Position numbers and translations under genes: made by a program
Notes under the pieces: model-generated
The model's input: only the letters and a program-made list of their open reading frames with translations
Databases searched by the model: none
Told to the model about the DNA's origin: nothing
Assembly: GCA_012295275.1 (NCBI GenBank)
Contig: CM022671.1
Coordinates: forward strand, 25,032,822-25,096,821
Direction: 5' to 3'
Source of the DNA: Chrysomallon squamiferum
Lineage: Eukaryota > Mollusca > Gastropoda > Neomphalida > Peltospiridae
Length of the DNA: 64,000 bases
Shown here: in pieces, positions 35,718 through 45,387 of the stretch
Numbering within the stretch: the first letter of the stretch is position 1
How the letters are laid out: each line of letters opens with the position of its first letter

Positions 35718-36130
35718 CGAAGGTACTAAAATAATGTATTCAAACTTCACCTCACAGAACTGGTGGGTTGGAGTACTTAACTTGTCAGTTCTGGCTGGCG
35801 TTCCTCTCATTGTGATCACTGTGTGTGTAATTAAGATCGTCAGACACCAGAAAACTGCAGTCTTGACCAACTGTTACAACAAGAGCGCTACGGAAAGTAA
35901 AATTCTTTTAGCCAAATTCAACACCATCCTTTTAATTTTTTATTTAATTTCTTTATTATTTTATTTCTTTATTTTTTATTTTTTTTATTTTTTTATTTAT
36001 TTTTTGTTGTTGTTACAACTTCCATTATACAGTATTGTCATTGCTTTCGACCTACATAAAGTCATATTTAATGTATTTGTCGATTTTCTTTTTTTAATGT
36101 ATCTTTTAGTCAAACTTGTAATTTATTTAA
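35718..36130 (+). pseudogene. Type B receptor fragment (ECL2-TM7), near-identical core
   Basis: Starts at Asn-Glu-Gly-Thr, skips about ten residues of ECL2, then runs from Asn-Phe-Thr-Ser-Gln-Asn-Trp-Trp through TM5 and loop 3 with only two differences in about 160 nt from the 59222 gene. Immediately after AAAATTC the match drops, and a T-rich tract of roughly 80 nt replaces the front of TM6. Gln-Leu-Pro and a TM7-like end follow. The frame 35734-36219 (161 residues) is open. No TM1-TM4. Confidence 0.82.
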
Positions 36131-36619
36131 TTGTCACTGCATTATCCCCTATTGTTATTGCTTCCTATATTTTTTATGATATCTTTTGTGAATTCTCAGC
36201 AATATTCATAAATAACTGAATTAAATTAAATGTCACAAAATATATCATTAAAAAAATATTGCATGCAATAACAATAGCAGCTGCGTGTTGTGACATTTAA
36301 TTTATTTTCAGTTATGTTCTCCGTAATTGTTAGTATTCGTGCTATATTCCACAGAACTCATAATTAATCAACATTTAAAACTATTATCTATACAGTCTTA
36401 AATTAGCCTTTGTTATCATCATATTTCCAAACTGTTTCTATCCATGCTATTTTAAAAATAATTCCGTAGATCCATGATTTTTGATGATGATGATTTTTAA
36501 CACAGCTCGTACAATACACAAAATCGCCATCTTTGCCAATATGTCTTCTGAAGTTTAATTTATCCTCGACTGTCTCATCCAGATTAACTTTTCAATTCCT
36601 GGATGTCTGTGACTGGTAC
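36131..36619. other. Inverted cassette segment, second copy
   Basis: 36236-36500 is the reverse complement of the forward segment at 300-560, as in the neighbouring 29.16-29.40 kb copy. The nested inverted repeats with the TATTGCATGCAATA centre are at 36214-36313. One arm has drifted (TATATCAT instead of GATATCAT). Confidence 0.68.
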
Positions 36620-36985
36620 TGATAGTTAGGATCAAGTCTTTTGGAAATTTCGTCCACTTTCTAAAAATATTCCTTCCAAATAAACGCAAAACGAACCCAA
36701 AGCTCTGTTACTGCCAAATGCATCTTCAGTCTCTCCTTTTTAATATGAACGTGATAATTTAACGGGTTACATATAGCAACACATAGGATGACGATTAAAC
36801 CCATCAGAGAAAAGCATTTTACAGACGCAAAGGCTGCAACCCACACTATTCCAAATATCAGTTTTGACTTGCAGTGTTTAAATATCACATCATTTCGACT
36901 AGAAGCTCCTTTGACACAAAGTCCTGTTTGCTATTATGGTATCCTTAGAGAAGACAACAGAGATATTAGCTACAGTTATTATGAT
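36620..36985 (-). pseudogene. Type C receptor pseudogene
   Basis: Minus-strand relic. The TM3 to TM4 part is open (36888-36661) with Ala-Ser-Val-Lys-Cys-Phe-Ser-Leu-Met-Gly-Leu, Ile-Leu-Cys-Val-Ala-Ile-Cys-Asn-Pro-Leu-Asn-Tyr and a Glu-Leu-Trp-Val-Arg-Phe TM4. TM1-TM2 are largely deleted and the start ATG has mutated. It shows the DRY arginine was already missing in type C too. Confidence 0.76.
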
Positions 36986-37773
36986 GCTTAAACTGTCTTC
37001 AAAATTGATATGGTATTCATTCCATTTTCAATTAGAATCTTAATATATATATATACATACAAATACATACATACACACACATATACATACATAAACATAC
37101 ACATATATGTATGTATGAATGCATATGTGTATGTATATGTGTGTGCGTGTACTTGCCTATATGTGGATATATATGTATACGTATGTATATTTATTTTATT
37201 ACAGGAAAACACATAAACACACACATACATAACATACATATATACATACATTACGTATATACATATACAATTTACTGATTTGAGTGTCGGAAAATAGCAA
37301 TTATGTTATACACACACACTTTAATATTTGTGTCTTCGTATATATATCATTCTGATTACCTACCTAACTACCTTCCTATCTCGATCGATTATTTGTTTAC
37401 CTGTGTCTATGAATGTGATGGGAAATTATGCAATATTATTTTAAAGCAAAAAAAAAGAATTAATCGAAAACACCGATTATAAAGAGAGATTATGTATATG
37501 TGCTTGGGTCTATATATATGTGTGTCATTCTGCCGTCCTACTGTCTGTCTAGATAAATGCATAAATATGTATGTGTGTCTATGAGTCTATATGAACATGA
37601 TGGAAAATGACGCAAAATCATATAGAGAGATTGAATGCGGGGTGTGTATGTATAGAAATAAAAATATATAATCAGAAAATCAAAAAACCCTCCTATTTCT
37701 CTAAATGAAACGATCATTTGTTATGCATCCAATAGATATAAAGGTAATTACCTAAACGTATATGTAGGTCGTG
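36986..37773. repeat. Microsatellite-rich spacer upstream of receptor 5
   Basis: TA/CA and TATG repeats at 37040-37260, then sequence nearly matching 30290-30786. No gene. Confidence 0.75.
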
Positions 37774-37854
37774 ATGTCAATCAAAATTCCCAATATGTAA
37801 TTTTATTTTACATTTCTTAACCAATGAGGAACGCAAGTAAGTAGAATATAAAAG
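37774..37854 (+). promoter_or_regulatory. Promoter module of receptor 5
   Basis: ATGTCAATCA at 37774-37783, CCAAT at 37821-37825, TATAAAAG at 37847-37854, with the same spacing and the same shortened 147-nt leader as receptor 4. Second TATAAAAG at 37950-37957. Confidence 0.62.
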
Positions 37855-37993
37855 ATGAAACGATTAGCGCATTCACATTTGTCTCACCAAATCAGTAGTG
37901 AAACGTGTACTACTACATCAGCGTGAAATCAGGAAAGACTATATGTTCATATAAAAGACTAAGTCGTATATTAATACTGAAGAAGAAACAACG

Positions 37994-38971
37994 ATGTCGG
38001 TGAACGTAACCAATTCCTCTGACGTTATATCTAAAGATATTATTGCAGGGGGCAGTTCTGTTATACTATTTGTATTTTCAATGAGTATCTTCACACTGGT
38101 AGTTCTTGTAAAATCTGCAATGACATCTGGAGTTATTGGTCTGTTCATGGTTAACGAAGCTGTATCAGACATAATTTTTCAAATCAATATGGTAATATTT
38201 GTCATCAAGTCAAAATTTGTCTTCACTTCGGCTTTGATACCTGCTTTAGCATGCGTTAAATGTTTCTCTTTGATGGGATTAAGCATAGTTCTTTGTGTTG
38301 CTATATGCAACCCTTTAAAATATATGATTTACGTTACAGTGAAGAGAGTGAAGATATATATGACAGTAATCTGGCTCTGGGTTCCCATCGTGTTGTGTTA
38401 CGTTTATGTAGAGGGAACGTTTTACACGGTGAATGAAAATTCTACGAGACTCGATCCTAACTACACTTCAACGAACTGGTGGGTTCGAGCTCTTAACATG
38501 ACAAGTACAAATGCAGTTCCATTCATTGTAATTACTGTATGTATGATAAAAATAACCAGACATAAAAATGCTGCAATTTTAACTAATTCTAAAGTTAAGC
38601 AAACAACAGAAAGCAAAATACGGTTGGCTAATTTCAACACGATCATTTTCATCACGTACGTCGTGACACAGTTGCCATTTCACGTCGTTTTCTCCCTTCA
38701 CATCGTTGATTCACGAGTAACGATATCAATGATTATCGGGTACTTTTTGTGCAGCTTGATGAAACCCGTTGGCTATTTATTTCTGATGCGTAATTTCAGA
38801 TTTACCGCGATGAACATCTGTTGTTATGTTTGCATAAAGAAAACTAGCGGTAAAACTACCAAGGATCCTTCAGAGAGAGCCGTGCCGACTGGAAACACAG
38901 ACAAACAACAAAGTACAGAAGTTAGCGTTATAAAAACAACAAATGATTTTCAAAAGAGAGGAGAAAACTAA
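37994..38971 (+). CDS. Type A seven-TM class A-like receptor 5
   Basis: Intact 325-residue single-exon receptor. TM1 matches receptor 4, but TM2/loop 1 is its own (Ile-Phe-Gln-Ile-Asn-Met-Val-Ile-Phe-Val-Ile-Lys) and TM3 has Ala-Cys-Val-Lys-Cys, an added cysteine. From TM7 on (Ile-Gly-Tyr-Phe-Leu-Cys-Ser-Leu-Met-Lys-Pro) it equals receptor 1, including Phe-Arg-Phe and Ile-Cys-Cys-Tyr-Val-Cys in helix 8. ECL2 reads Trp-Trp-Val-Arg where all others have Trp-Trp-Val-Gly. The DRY position is Val-Leu-Cys. Sister by duplication of receptor 4, then changed by exchange with receptor 1 or a relative. Confidence 0.91.
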   Translation: MSVNVTNSSDVISKDIIAGGSSVILFVFSMSIFTLVVLVKSAMTSGVIGLFMVNEAVSDIIFQINMVIFVIKSKFVFTSALIPALACVKCFSLMGLSIVLCVAICNPLKYMIYVTVKRVKIYMTVIWLWVPIVLCYVYVEGTFYTVNENSTRLDPNYTSTNWWVRALNMTSTNAVPFIVITVCMIKITRHKNAAILTNSKVKQTTESKIRLANFNTIIFITYVVTQLPFHVVFSLHIVDSRVTISMIIGYFLCSLMKPVGYLFLMRNFRFTAMNICCYVCIKKTSGKTTKDPSERAVPTGNTDKQQSTEVSVIKTTNDFQKRGEN

Positions 38972-39466
38972 TAATTACACGAGACAATTAAGAAGATGAT
39001 TTTGTAGTTTAAATAAAACGGAGAAAAAAGAGGTACTTTCTTTATATCTTGTTCAAACGATTCGAGAATATCGTGCAATACGTTCTATATACCCTGGGAA
39101 TAGTGAAACAAAATCGAGATATGTGAGTGACTCAATAGTCCACTGTCAAATGTAATAAGTTCAAGAACACAGGTCTGGAATAATATTTAATGTCTCGATT
39201 GGTACTATATATTTGTTTTAGACAATTATATTAACAAACTAAAACATATGAAACTTTTATTATTAGATTACAATGTCTAATCGTACTGAAATAATGTTTA
39301 GTAATTTCCTAGACTGCAATTCTATACAGTGAAAAAAAAATTGGTTTATCTAGAATCAACTTTCTATACTTTCAACAGTTAGTAACTGGAGAAAATAAAA
39401 AGTACTCAAAACTCTTGTTCTGAAAGGTAGTAATACTATTTCGTGACTGAAATTAGTAGTAGCAGC

Positions 39467-39515
<49 letters not shown>

Positions 39516-39805
39516 ATAGTAAGACAGTAGTAATAGCATAGTTGTAGCAATCATAGAGATAGCAGTAGTAGTAGCAGTGGGATGGTATTTGCTATATATA
39601 ATGAAAATAATAATCATCATCTTCATTATTATTATTATCATCATCTTCATCGTCAACATCATCATTATTATTAATTATTATTATTATTATTATTATCAGT
39701 AAGTCTTAGCAGTAGTAGTAGCAGTGGGATGGTATTTGATATATATAATGATAATAACAATCATCATCTTCATTATTTTTATTATCATCATCATCATCAT
39801 CATCA

Positions 39806-39873
<68 letters not shown>

Positions 39874-42504
39874 GGAAATGATACTTGTTGTATTAGCCGT
39901 AGCAATACGTATAGTAGAAATAGTAGTAGTAATTGTTGTTGTTGTTATTTTTGTTATTGTTTTAGCAATACTAGCAATAATACTAACATTAATATAATAC
40001 TCTATGTTTTGTATGTGATTATGAATCTGAACTAAAAGTTAATTCTTGAAGAGTAGAAATGCTATTAAACAATTTTTAAATTTTGCGAAAGCCAAATATA
40101 CAAAAGATATTTCGTAAGAAATATATAAACTGGCGCAGATTTTTCTTTTTAATTATTTACGTTAATCATTTTCTGCGCACTGCACAAAACACTGGCAGTC
40201 AGAGTTTGATTAAAATCTGAAGGAGAAAAGAAGATTAAAAATATATATATATATATTAATATTTTTCTCGTAGTGCTGCTTGAAGAATAATATTGAATTT
40301 AATTTCACATTAACAGACTGTAATCCTCAAAGCCATTTATTAATATTTTTATTATCAATAATTGTTTTTGTTGTGATGTAGGTTTTTCATTTTCGATGAT
40401 TAAATCCTTTCAGTTGTTTTGTTATATATTTATATATATATTGTTTATTTTCAAAACTTTTACATCTGAAATTATTAGTTTATAATTTTTGCCGCCTCGG
40501 TTCTGTTTTTCTTTTTGTTGTTCTTCTTTTTTCCTTTTTATATTTCTTGTTATAATCAATAATAAATATATGCTCAATTAATTAATATATGGTTTTGCGA
40601 AAAACTCCTATTTAATACGCTATTCGCAGAACTGAGATAAAATTGCAAAATAATTTGAAGTTAGAAATAAATATTTAGAAAGTAAAAAATAAATAAATAA
40701 ATAAACGAAATAATAATAAAATTAAATAATGAATACGCACAAATAGGTGTATTTCTTTATTTATTTCATTTGTTTGTTTGCTTGCTTCTTTAGTAGTTTG
40801 TTTATTTCTTTATTTATTTCTTTCTTTGTTTATTTAGTTGTTTATTGTTTGTTTATTAATGAGTTTATTTATTTATTTATTTATTTTTATTCATTCATCT
40901 ACTTGTTACTGATTTATTTATCTACTTGTTACTGATTTATTTATTTCTGTTTTTTCTTTTACTTCTTGCTTTTTTAATTTTATTAAACTTTATTACACAA
41001 GTCACAACAAGTATTAATTTTTGTGTTTTAGATTCCATACCAGATTCTTCAAATGAGCTGTTTTTCAATTTCATTATGCTTCTTATTTTTGGTACGATAA
41101 ACAGAGCAATTCAAAATGCAGTTTACTTTCTTTAAATACTTTCTTTAGTTTATAATTTTTGCCGCCTCGGTTCTGTTTTTCTTTTTGTTGTTCTTCTTTT
41201 TTCCTTTTTATATTTCTTGTTATATATATGCTCAATTAGTTAATATAGCATTTTGCTAAAAACTCATATTTAATATAGTTTCATGCCATGTCAACAAAGT
41301 ACTTAAATTATCATTACCTGTACAGAGCATGGAAATCAACATATTTGGTTTGTGTGCCAATGAGCATAACAACATCGAATTAGCATTACCAATATTTTAA
41401 ATGATCACAGTAAACAATTTGTTGGACTGTAACTGAAAATGAATATAGTCGCTAGCATACAAACATTTTTTTTACAATTTGTATGGATACCAAATGCAAA
41501 TTATTTCATAATGTAGCTAAAAAAATAGGTAAATTCAACATTATTTTCATTTTATTTTTATGGTAAATTCAACATTATTTTCATTTTATTTTTATGTCAA
41601 AATATTTATTAAAAACAAGAAATAAAATCGTAAAAATGTACTGAATTATGAATAAACTATGCTCAGTCTTCTGTAACAAATTTTGAATATCGCAGAACGA
41701 GTACAATTATTAATAACTTGGAATGAACCCTTTACTGGTAGAACAAGTGGTGTATATAAAAATGCTTTACAGAATGAGTATATTAATTTACAATCTTTGC
41801 TATAATTTTATGAGATTTGTTGTTTGTCTTGTTTTTCGCTTGGAATAAAATATTATTAGTGCTAAAACAATTTGTCTTTTTTGTTCTTCTAATTACATAT
41901 GAGGTTATTTAACTATTTAAATATGTACTTAAGGAATCAGTGCATTTTAAATTGCTTACTTATTTATACTGACACAGTAATTGTGAGTAGTTCAGTAATT
42001 CTAATTAATTCCGTAAATCTAGATCCCTTCTTACTTTCATATATGTATATTGTGTACATGTGTGTGTCTTTATGTATATATATATATATGTTTGTGTATT
42101 TCAGTGTGTATATGCGTGTGTGTTTCTGTGTGTATGTGTGCATAAAAGAAAAGACATGATTCTATAAATATATATGCCTTCCATGACAGGCCTCTCACTC
42201 TATTTTCAAACTGTCAAAAATAAGACAGAATTATAATTATTCTGTATATGTACTATAAATTAAAATATTAGGTTTAAAATATAATATATAAGTTTCATAT
42301 TTAAAAACAAACTAAAATGAATTATATAAACTTTTTATTATTACTAACAATGAAATTATGGTCTTTGCAGTTTAAACAAATTCTAAATTCACACGTAAAC
42401 TACATCATTATTATCTGATCTCTGTCATAACTTTTACTTACTGAGTTAAATTAGAAATTATGAATAAACGAAGAAAACCAGTTTTAGAGGACGTATTTAG
42501 CAAG
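38972..42504. repeat. Cassette 3' flank of receptor 5
   Basis: Triplet repeats: (TAG)n at about 39465-39515, (ATC)n at 39785-39808 and (ATT)n at 39808-39870. A short internal duplication puts the sequence GCAGTGGGATGGTATTTG at both about 39575 and 39722. The conserved block is at 40125-40260 and TTTG/TTTA repeats at 40745-40900. A piece of the 40.49-40.56 kb sequence is duplicated at 41.15-41.22 kb, and 41540-41600 holds a short direct repeat. No gene. Confidence 0.72.
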
Positions 42505-42790
42505 CTAACGAAGGTACTAAAATAGTGTATTCAAAGTTAACATCTCAGAACTGGTGGGTTGGAGCACTTAACTTGTCAGGACTGGCTGCTTTTCCTCTGA
42601 CTGTCATCACTGTGTGCGTAATTAAGATCGTCAGACACCAGAAAACTGCAGTTTTGTCCAACTGTTACAACAAGAGCGCTAAAGAAAGTCAAATTCGTTC
42701 ATCCATAGTTAAATACCGTTATTTGCCTTTTTCCAAAATGTTTGCAAATTCCATATAGTGTTGTTATTGCTTTGGACATAGATAAAGTCA
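42505..42790 (+). pseudogene. Type B receptor fragment (ECL2-loop 3)
   Basis: Starts at the Glu-Gly-Thr equivalent, then an in-frame TAG. The match runs through Gln-Asn-Trp-Trp-Val-Gly-Ala-Leu-Asn-Leu-Ser-Gly and TM5 with Ala-Ala-Phe-Pro-Leu-Thr, then the Tyr-Asn-Lys-Ser-Ala loop. TM6 is degenerate (a frame break near 42700). TM5 differs from the 59222 gene and from the other fragments, so it came from a different type B gene. Confidence 0.76.
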
Positions 42791-43082
42791 TAACAGACTA
42801 ATTTAAACTTTTGCAGAGATAATAGTTTTAATTGTTGATTAATGATGAATAAGGTAGAATATAGCACGAATATGTAACAATGTTTTATACAAAAAAGTTA
42901 AAGTTAATAAATATAATAGCAATATTTTGTTAATGATCTCTTTTGTGAATATTCAATACCCAGAATCACCCACTTCTCCAGTATTATATTTTATTCTGTT
43001 GTTAAATTTAGCTTCTCGTATCTCACGCAGATTATCTTTTATATTGAATATCATGTGCGCCTGGATGTCTCTGACTGTAACT
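42791..43082. other. Forward-orientation cassette segment
   Basis: Directly after the type B relic the segment corresponding to 380-560 appears in its original orientation, unlike the two preceding cassettes. No gene. Confidence 0.6.
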
Positions 43083-43385
43083 GACAGTTAGGATCAAGTC
43101 TTCTGGAAATTTCATCCACTTTGTAAAATATTCCTTCTAAATAAACCCGTAACAGAGACAAAGGCTGAAGCCAAAGCCATTACAAACATTAATTTAAATG
43201 TCACATCATTTCGACTAGAAGCTCGTTTGACACAAAGTGCCCTATGACACCGAAAAGCATCCAGGATTTAGCAACAGTCATCACCATGAAGATGTTTTAA
43301 AAATGTCACACTGTAACACAGCTGTTTGCTATTATGGTATCCTTAGAGAAAATAGAAATATTAATTACAGTTATTACCATATTTA
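43083..43385 (-). pseudogene. Type C receptor pseudogene with internal deletion
   Basis: Minus-strand relic: an N-terminal region with Ile-Phe/Met-Val-Thr-Val-Ala-Lys, TM2 start, then a jump from TM3 directly to the ECL2 Tyr-Lys-Val-Asp-Glu-Ile-Ser-Arg-Arg stretch. Several frameshifts. It retains both ends of the longest copy but lacks TM4. Confidence 0.7.
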
Positions 43386-43586
43386 AACCCTGTTCAAAAT
43401 GAATAAGGCATTCATTCGATTTTCAAATAGAATCTTAACAGCTTTCGAGTTACGCTCGCAAAATATTAATAGATATTAAAGTATTATTTGAAAAAGGAAT
43501 ATATTGTTGTTCTTTATAGAAAATACCCTCGGGGATACTTCTTGTTGTTTTTTACACAAAAACTCTCTTATATGTGCGTGCGTATG

Positions 43587-43617
<31 letters not shown>

Positions 43618-44106
43618 GTGCATATGTATGTAAGTATGTCAGTATGTGTATGTATCAATCTCAATAGATGATTGGTAATTTCATTCCTACTAATATATTA
43701 CCAAAGAAACATGAAACGCCTTTTTATCTCTGTATATAATATTAAGTGCATTATAATTTTACAGTTATAATATAACGTGTTGCAAAATGGATATTAAAAA
43801 CACCAGATCAGAAACCTGTAGCTTTAAATACGCATGTATCCATGTACGTAACGAGAATAAAGTTTGATCAGTTAAATGACAGAACAGAGACGTCACAATA
43901 TGTTCTCCCGGAAATTGTACGAAGTGCCTGATGACTGTCTGAATATTTCTATCGCACAATGTCCAAAGATGAGGTTAAGTACCGTATGTAGGTATGTCTG
44001 TAGGTTTGTATGTAGGTGTGTATGTGTGTATGTTTGCATATATAAATATACATACATACATACATACATATATATATATATACATACATACATATATATA
44101 CATACA

Positions 44107-44142
<36 letters not shown>

Positions 44143-44154
44143 TATATATGCCCC
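43386..44154. repeat. Spacer with TG and TACA repeats
   Basis: (TG)n at 43578-43610, TATG/TACA repeats at about 43985-44150 ending in (AT)n just before the Tigger-like fragment. 43386-43500 is cassette sequence. ORFs are repeat artefacts. Confidence 0.75.
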
Positions 44155-44580
44155 AACATACTAGTTTTGCTTTGAGTTGCGAGCCAATACCGAGTTACGA
44201 GCGAGTTTCAGATACGCCGCCGCTAGAACATCCGGCTAGCATCCCGCGTCTCGATCGTTTATTTCACGTGGTTACCTCTCGCGGGAGCATCTCTGTTGTG
44301 TTGTGCTCGCGTTTTATGCAGTATTTTGCCAAATGTCTTTTTTCTGATAATGGATCCTAAGATAGTGAGTGCAAAGGACAGTGCTGAGAAGAAGAAGCGG
44401 TTAATGTCCATTGAAATAAAGCTTGAATTCACAGAAAAACATGAGGGAGGTATGCATGTAGTCGATTTGGCTAGGTAGTACGAACACAATACTTCTACGA
44501 TATGTATCATACTGAAACTGAAGAAGTCGATAAAGGCAGTAACTCCTGCCAAACGCGTTAAAATAATTTGCCTCAAGATA
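44155..44580 (+). mobile_element. Truncated Tigger-like element, 5' part
   Basis: The leader (GAGTTACGAGCGAG core) is homologous to the minus-strand element at 23.8-24.3 kb. The ATG at 44350 opens Met-Asp-Pro-Lys-Ile-Val-Ser-Ala-Lys-Asp, then a psq-type helix-turn-helix region (Glu-Lys-His-Glu-Gly-Gly-Met, Val-Val-Asp-Leu-Ala-Arg). An in-frame TAG at 44476-44478 interrupts it. Homology ends near 44580, so the CENP-B middle and DDE regions are absent. The left end is lost in the TACA/AT repeat. Confidence 0.76.
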
Positions 44581-45019
44581 AATCCACTTTACAAAACCAA
44601 TTTATTTCTTTATATTACCTTTTTATATTGTTCTATACAGTATTTGTCTCTTTGTGTGTATATCATTCTGCATACCTACCTAACCACGTTCGTATCTCGC
44701 TTGATTATTTGTTTACCTGTGTCCACGAATGTGATGCGAAACAGTGCAATATTATTTCAAAGCAAATTCTGCCGTCCTTCTGTCTATCTATAATATTCTC
44801 TGCATAAGTGTGTATGCGTGTCTATGATTCTACATGAACATGAAGGAAAATGACGATAAATCATAAAGAGAGATTAAGTGCGGGATGTGTCAGGTTCAGA
44901 AATAAAAAATATGATCAGAAAATAAAAACCCTCCCATTTCTCTAAACGAAACGATCGTTTATTATGCATCCAATAGATAAAAACGTAATTACCTATACGT
45001 ATATGTTATTTTATATTAA
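44581..45019. other. Spacer upstream of receptor 6
   Basis: Resumes cassette sequence matching 30370-30800. The piece that should carry the TGTCAATCA decamer is deleted at about 45006. No gene. Confidence 0.65.
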
Positions 45020-45053
45020 CCAATGAGAAACACAGGTAAGTAGAATATAAAAG
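45020..45053 (+). promoter_or_regulatory. Promoter of receptor 6, decamer missing
   Basis: CCAAT at 45020-45024 and TATAAAAG at 45046-45053 are intact. A deletion of about 35-40 nt joins the TATATGT stretch directly to TTATTTTATATT and removes the decamer found in the sister genes. The leader is long (342 nt), as in receptors 1-3. Confidence 0.58.
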
Positions 45054-45387
45054 ATGCAGAAATCACACCAAATCAGTAGTGAACCGTGTCATATTGAACT
45101 GTCAGGCGGCAAGATAGGAGATAACTTGATGATGTTATCGAGATTTTTTGAAGAAAACATGCAAAATAATAAAACAAAACAAAAATAGAAAGAATGTAAT
45201 TTTGATATGAAGAATTCGATTTTTTCATAAGGATAATTTTGAACGAAAAATCATTTTCAAAAGATATTCCCGAGAGAGGAAACATTTCATTTCTGTTTCA
45301 CATGTACTACATCAGCGTGAAAACAGGAAAGTTTATATTTTGATATAAAACAGCAAGTCGTATATTAATACTGAAGAAGAAACAACG

